From: CAZXCG01 sp964639205
Lineage (GTDB): Bacteria > Bacillota > Clostridia > Oscillospirales > Acutalibacteraceae
Assembly: GCA_964639205.1 (NCBI GenBank)
Contig: CAZXCG010000030.1
Location: 1-15,920, forward strand
Length of the DNA stretch: 15,920 nt
Direction: 5' to 3'
The notes beneath the pieces are model-generated. The model did no database searches and was not told where the DNA came from. It saw nothing but the letters and a program-made list of their open reading frames with translations. The translations under genes were made by a program, and so were the position numbers. Position 1 is the first letter of the stretch. Each line of letters begins with the position of its first letter. Below, in pieces: positions 13,762 to 15,920 of the stretch.

Positions 13762-14517
13762 ATGTCAGTAGTATCTATGAAGCAGCTCTTGGAGGCAGGC
13801 GTTCATTTCGGTCACCAAACAAGAAGATGGAACCCGAAAATGGCTGAGTACATCTTTACGGAAAGAAACGGGATTTACATCATTGACCTTCAAAAAACCG
13901 TAAGAAAACTTGAACAGGCTTACAGTTTCGTACGCGACCTTTCCGCCGACGGAAAAACCGTACTTTTTGTAGGCACAAAGAAACAGGCTCAGGATTCCAT
14001 TAAGGAAGAAGCCCTCCGCGCGGGAGCTTACTATGTAAATGCAAGATGGCTCGGAGGTATGCTTACAAATTTTGCTACAATCAAAAAAAGAATCGCGCGT
14101 TTAAAACAGCTTCGCGCAATGGAAGCTGACGGTACGTTCGATCTTCTTCCGAAGAAGGAAGTTATTAAATTAAACCTCGAAATCGAAAAGCTCGAAAAGT
14201 TTATGGGCGGCATTAAAGATATGCCCGGTTTGCCCGGATGCCTTTTTGTGGTTGACCCACGTAAAGAAAAGATTGCTGTTTCCGAAGCAAAGAGCCTCGG
14301 AATTCCGGTTGTGGCTATTGTTGACACCAACTGCGACCCGGATGAGATTGATTACGTAATTCCCGGCAACGACGACGCTATTCGTGCGGTTAAGCTGATT
14401 GCGGGAACAATGGCTAACGCTATAATTGAAGGCAGAGAAGGTCAAATGGGCGCCGCTGCCGAAGATGCGGCGGAGGCAGATGCAGACGAAGAGGAAGAGC
14501 CGGAAGAGCAGGCTTAA
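13762..14517 (+). CDS. rpsB: 30S ribosomal protein S2
   Basis: A 251-residue small-subunit protein binding 16S rRNA helices near the head and neck and needed to bring in S1-type proteins. ATG 13762 follows AAGGAGG at 8 nt. Seen: the signature MKQLLEAGVHFGHQTRRWNP at the N-terminus, YIFTERNGIYIIDLQKT, VGTKKQAQ, the WLGGMLTNF motif, DPRKEKIA and the VDTNCDPDEIDYVIPGND C-domain signature. The protein ends in an Ala/Asp/Glu-rich acidic tail of about 20 residues, common in Firmicute and actinobacterial S2. The tsf gene follows after 46 nt, the usual order; pyrH and frr are not attached here. Confidence 0.98.
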   Translation: MSVVSMKQLLEAGVHFGHQTRRWNPKMAEYIFTERNGIYIIDLQKTVRKLEQAYSFVRDLSADGKTVLFVGTKKQAQDSIKEEALRAGAYYVNARWLGGMLTNFATIKKRIARLKQLRAMEADGTFDLLPKKEVIKLNLEIEKLEKFMGGIKDMPGLPGCLFVVDPRKEKIAVSEAKSLGIPVVAIVDTNCDPDEIDYVIPGNDDAIRAVKLIAGTMANAIIEGREGQMGAAAEDAAEADADEEEEPEEQA

Positions 14518-14563
14518 TTTAAATTTTAATTAATAATATACTTTGATGAGAGGATGATATATA

Positions 14564-15472
14564 ATGGCTTTTACAGCTCAGGATGTAAAAACATTGAGGG
14601 AAAAAACCGGTTGCGGTATGATGGACTGTAAAAAGGCTCTTACCGAGGCTAACGGCGATATGGACGCCGCAATAGATTTTTTAAGGGAGCAGGGTCTTGC
14701 AAAGCAGGCAAAAAAAGCGGGTAGAATTGCTGCCGAGGGCGTCGCTCTTGCCGTTACCGACAGCAGCAATACATTAGGCTGTGTTATTGAAGTAAATGCC
14801 GAAACTGACTTTGTTGCTAAAAACGCCGATTTTCTGGCTTTTGTTAACACCTGTGCCCGGACTGTAATCGAAAATGACCCCGCCGATGTTGACGCTCTTC
14901 TTGCAATGAAGGCGGCGGGCTCCGAGGAAACAGTAGCCGCTCTGCTTCAGGAGAAGATACTCACAATCGGAGAAAATATAAAGATTCGCCGTTTTGTAAG
15001 GGTTGAGGCTCCCTGCGTTTCTTATGTACACGCCGGAGGTAAAATAGGAGTTCTTGTAAAGTTTGACACCGATCTTGTTTCGAATCCCGCTTTTATTGCT
15101 TACGGTAAAGATATTGCAATGCAGATTGCCGCCCTTAATACAGCTTATCTTAATAGGGAAGAGGTTCCTTCCGAGGTAATTGAGCACGAAAAGAAGATAA
15201 TGACCGAACAGGTTATTAACGAGGGCAAGCCTGCCGCGATTGCCGAGAAAATTGTTATGGGCAAAATCGGCAAGTATTACAAGGAAAACTGTCTGCTTGA
15301 GCAGGAATTCGTTAAGGATAATAAGCAGAATATTAAACAATATACCGAAAAAACCGCTAAAGAGCTTGGCGGCAAGATTGAAATTACCGGCTTTGTCCGC
15401 TTTGAAAAGGGCGAAGGAATTGAGAAGCGCCGGGATGATTTTGCAGCCGAGGTTGCAAGCATGGTGAAGTAA
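14564..15472 (+). CDS. tsf: Translation elongation factor Ts
   Basis: A 302-residue guanine-nucleotide exchange factor for EF-Tu. ATG 14564 has GAGAGGATG upstream. Seen: the N-terminal UBA-like domain with VKTLREKTGCGMMDCKKAL, then the core signature ETDFVAKNADF that contacts EF-Tu (the TDFV motif), the two dimerisation-type core subdomains and a C-terminal VRFEKGEGIEKRRDDFAAEV module. Length is normal for the family. It is co-transcribed with rpsB from the promoter at 13610-13638 and ends at a strong hairpin. Confidence 0.98.
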   Translation: MAFTAQDVKTLREKTGCGMMDCKKALTEANGDMDAAIDFLREQGLAKQAKKAGRIAAEGVALAVTDSSNTLGCVIEVNAETDFVAKNADFLAFVNTCARTVIENDPADVDALLAMKAAGSEETVAALLQEKILTIGENIKIRRFVRVEAPCVSYVHAGGKIGVLVKFDTDLVSNPAFIAYGKDIAMQIAALNTAYLNREEVPSEVIEHEKKIMTEQVINEGKPAAIAEKIVMGKIGKYYKENCLLEQEFVKDNKQNIKQYTEKTAKELGGKIEITGFVRFEKGEGIEKRRDDFAAEVASMVK

Positions 15473-15505
15473 TTTACGAAAGCCGCTTAATTGAATCCGT
15501 AACAG

Positions 15506-15540
15506 CCGCCATCCGTTTATGAGAACGGGTGGCGGTTTAT
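15506..15540 (+). terminator. Hairpin terminator after tsf
   Basis: An 11-bp GC-rich stem (15506-15516 with 15525-15535, one T-G pair) with an 8-nt loop. Only TTTAT follows, so the U-tract is weak and termination may be partial. Confidence 0.65.
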
Positions 15541-15641
15541 GCTCGTAAATTCTTAAAGTAAATGCAACAGTAGAATTTACTTGTCTTAGCAGTCGGCGGG
15601 CGATACTTGATTTTTTGCTCCGAATGGAATATAATTTATAT

Positions 15642-15828
15642 GCAGATGTCTTCCGCCTCTAAGTGGGGCGGTTATCAACCTTGCTCACAAGTGAGCCGTG
15701 GATTTATGTTCGGAATTTCGGTGCGAGACAGGTCCCTCACCGCCCCGAGGAAGCTAACGCTCCCTGCGTTGCTTGCAATTTGTCGCGGGCTTCGCGCCTT
15801 GCACGCAAAGCAAAACGACGCTCCGATT
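15642..15828 (+). repeat. Dispersed intergenic repeat, diverged copy (R3)
   Basis: Module A-like sequence (15642-15671) folds as CCGCCTC/GGGGCGG (15653-15671). Module B-like CTAACGCTCCC lies at 15754-15764 and the shared GACGCTCC at 15820-15827. Further inverted repeats lie between them (GCTCA/TGAGC near 15683-15696; CGGTG/CACCG near 15719-15742). The 448 nt after tsf contain no credible gene; the ORF across this copy is an artefact of the repeat. Confidence 0.5.
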
Positions 15829-15920
15829 TAAATTATTAAGAAAAATCTACTGTACGGTAAAGAATCGTAAAATATATTGCTCCTACAGTGGGGGATTCGG
15901 AATATTATGAATTACATAGG

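Noticed and set aside
15607..15831. 74-codon plus-strand ORF near the right end
   Set aside because: It runs through the structured repeat, has no ribosome site and no family resemblance.

Overview
The window looks like chromosome from a low-to-mid GC, spore-forming or formerly spore-forming member of the Clostridia (Firmicutes), probably Oscillospirales-like and probably a metagenome scaffold, since a run of exactly 100 Ns sits at 12987-13086. The signs are strong Gram-positive ribosome binding sites, TTG/GTG starts, sigma-A promoters with 17-bp spacers, a YlmC/YmxH-type sporulation gene, a SleB-type cell wall hydrolase, DegV and a lone gyrA. I see no prophage, transposase, CRISPR array, toxin-antitoxin pair or recognisable defence system.

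Layout, left to right. 1-340: a structured intergenic repeat, then tRNA-Arg(ACG) with its own promoter and terminator. 372-878: a shikimate-kinase-like P-loop kinase with two altered substrate-site residues. 1053-1793: an orphan MinD/ParA-like ATPase without the usual membrane-targeting tail. 1984-2379: methylglyoxal synthase. 2380-2688: a gene-free stretch that can fold into a three-way-junction RNA. 2689-7085: hisS, a 4HBT thioesterase overlapping it by 4 nt, and gyrA. 7366-8844: guaB.

From 8967 to 11707 the genes lie on the minus strand. In transcription order they are degV, two tandem four-helix EamA/SMR-like half-transporters, a family 6 (hypoxanthine/deoxyinosine-type) DNA glycosylase and a LOG-family nucleotide phosphoribohydrolase. 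The last four are packed tightly enough to be one operon. guaB converges on this operon and they share one terminator hairpin.

11708-12005 carries another copy of the intergenic repeat. Then come a YlmC/YmxH PRC-barrel gene (12006-12287), an AT-rich gap, the secreted SleB-like hydrolase interrupted by the assembly gap (12678-13548), and the rpsB-tsf operon (13762-15472). Another repeat copy follows.

Most of the window is ordinary housekeeping. The parts most worth a second look are the dispersed structured repeat, the structured leader before hisS, the kinase with the changed shikimate pocket, and the compact transporter/glycosylase/LOG operon.
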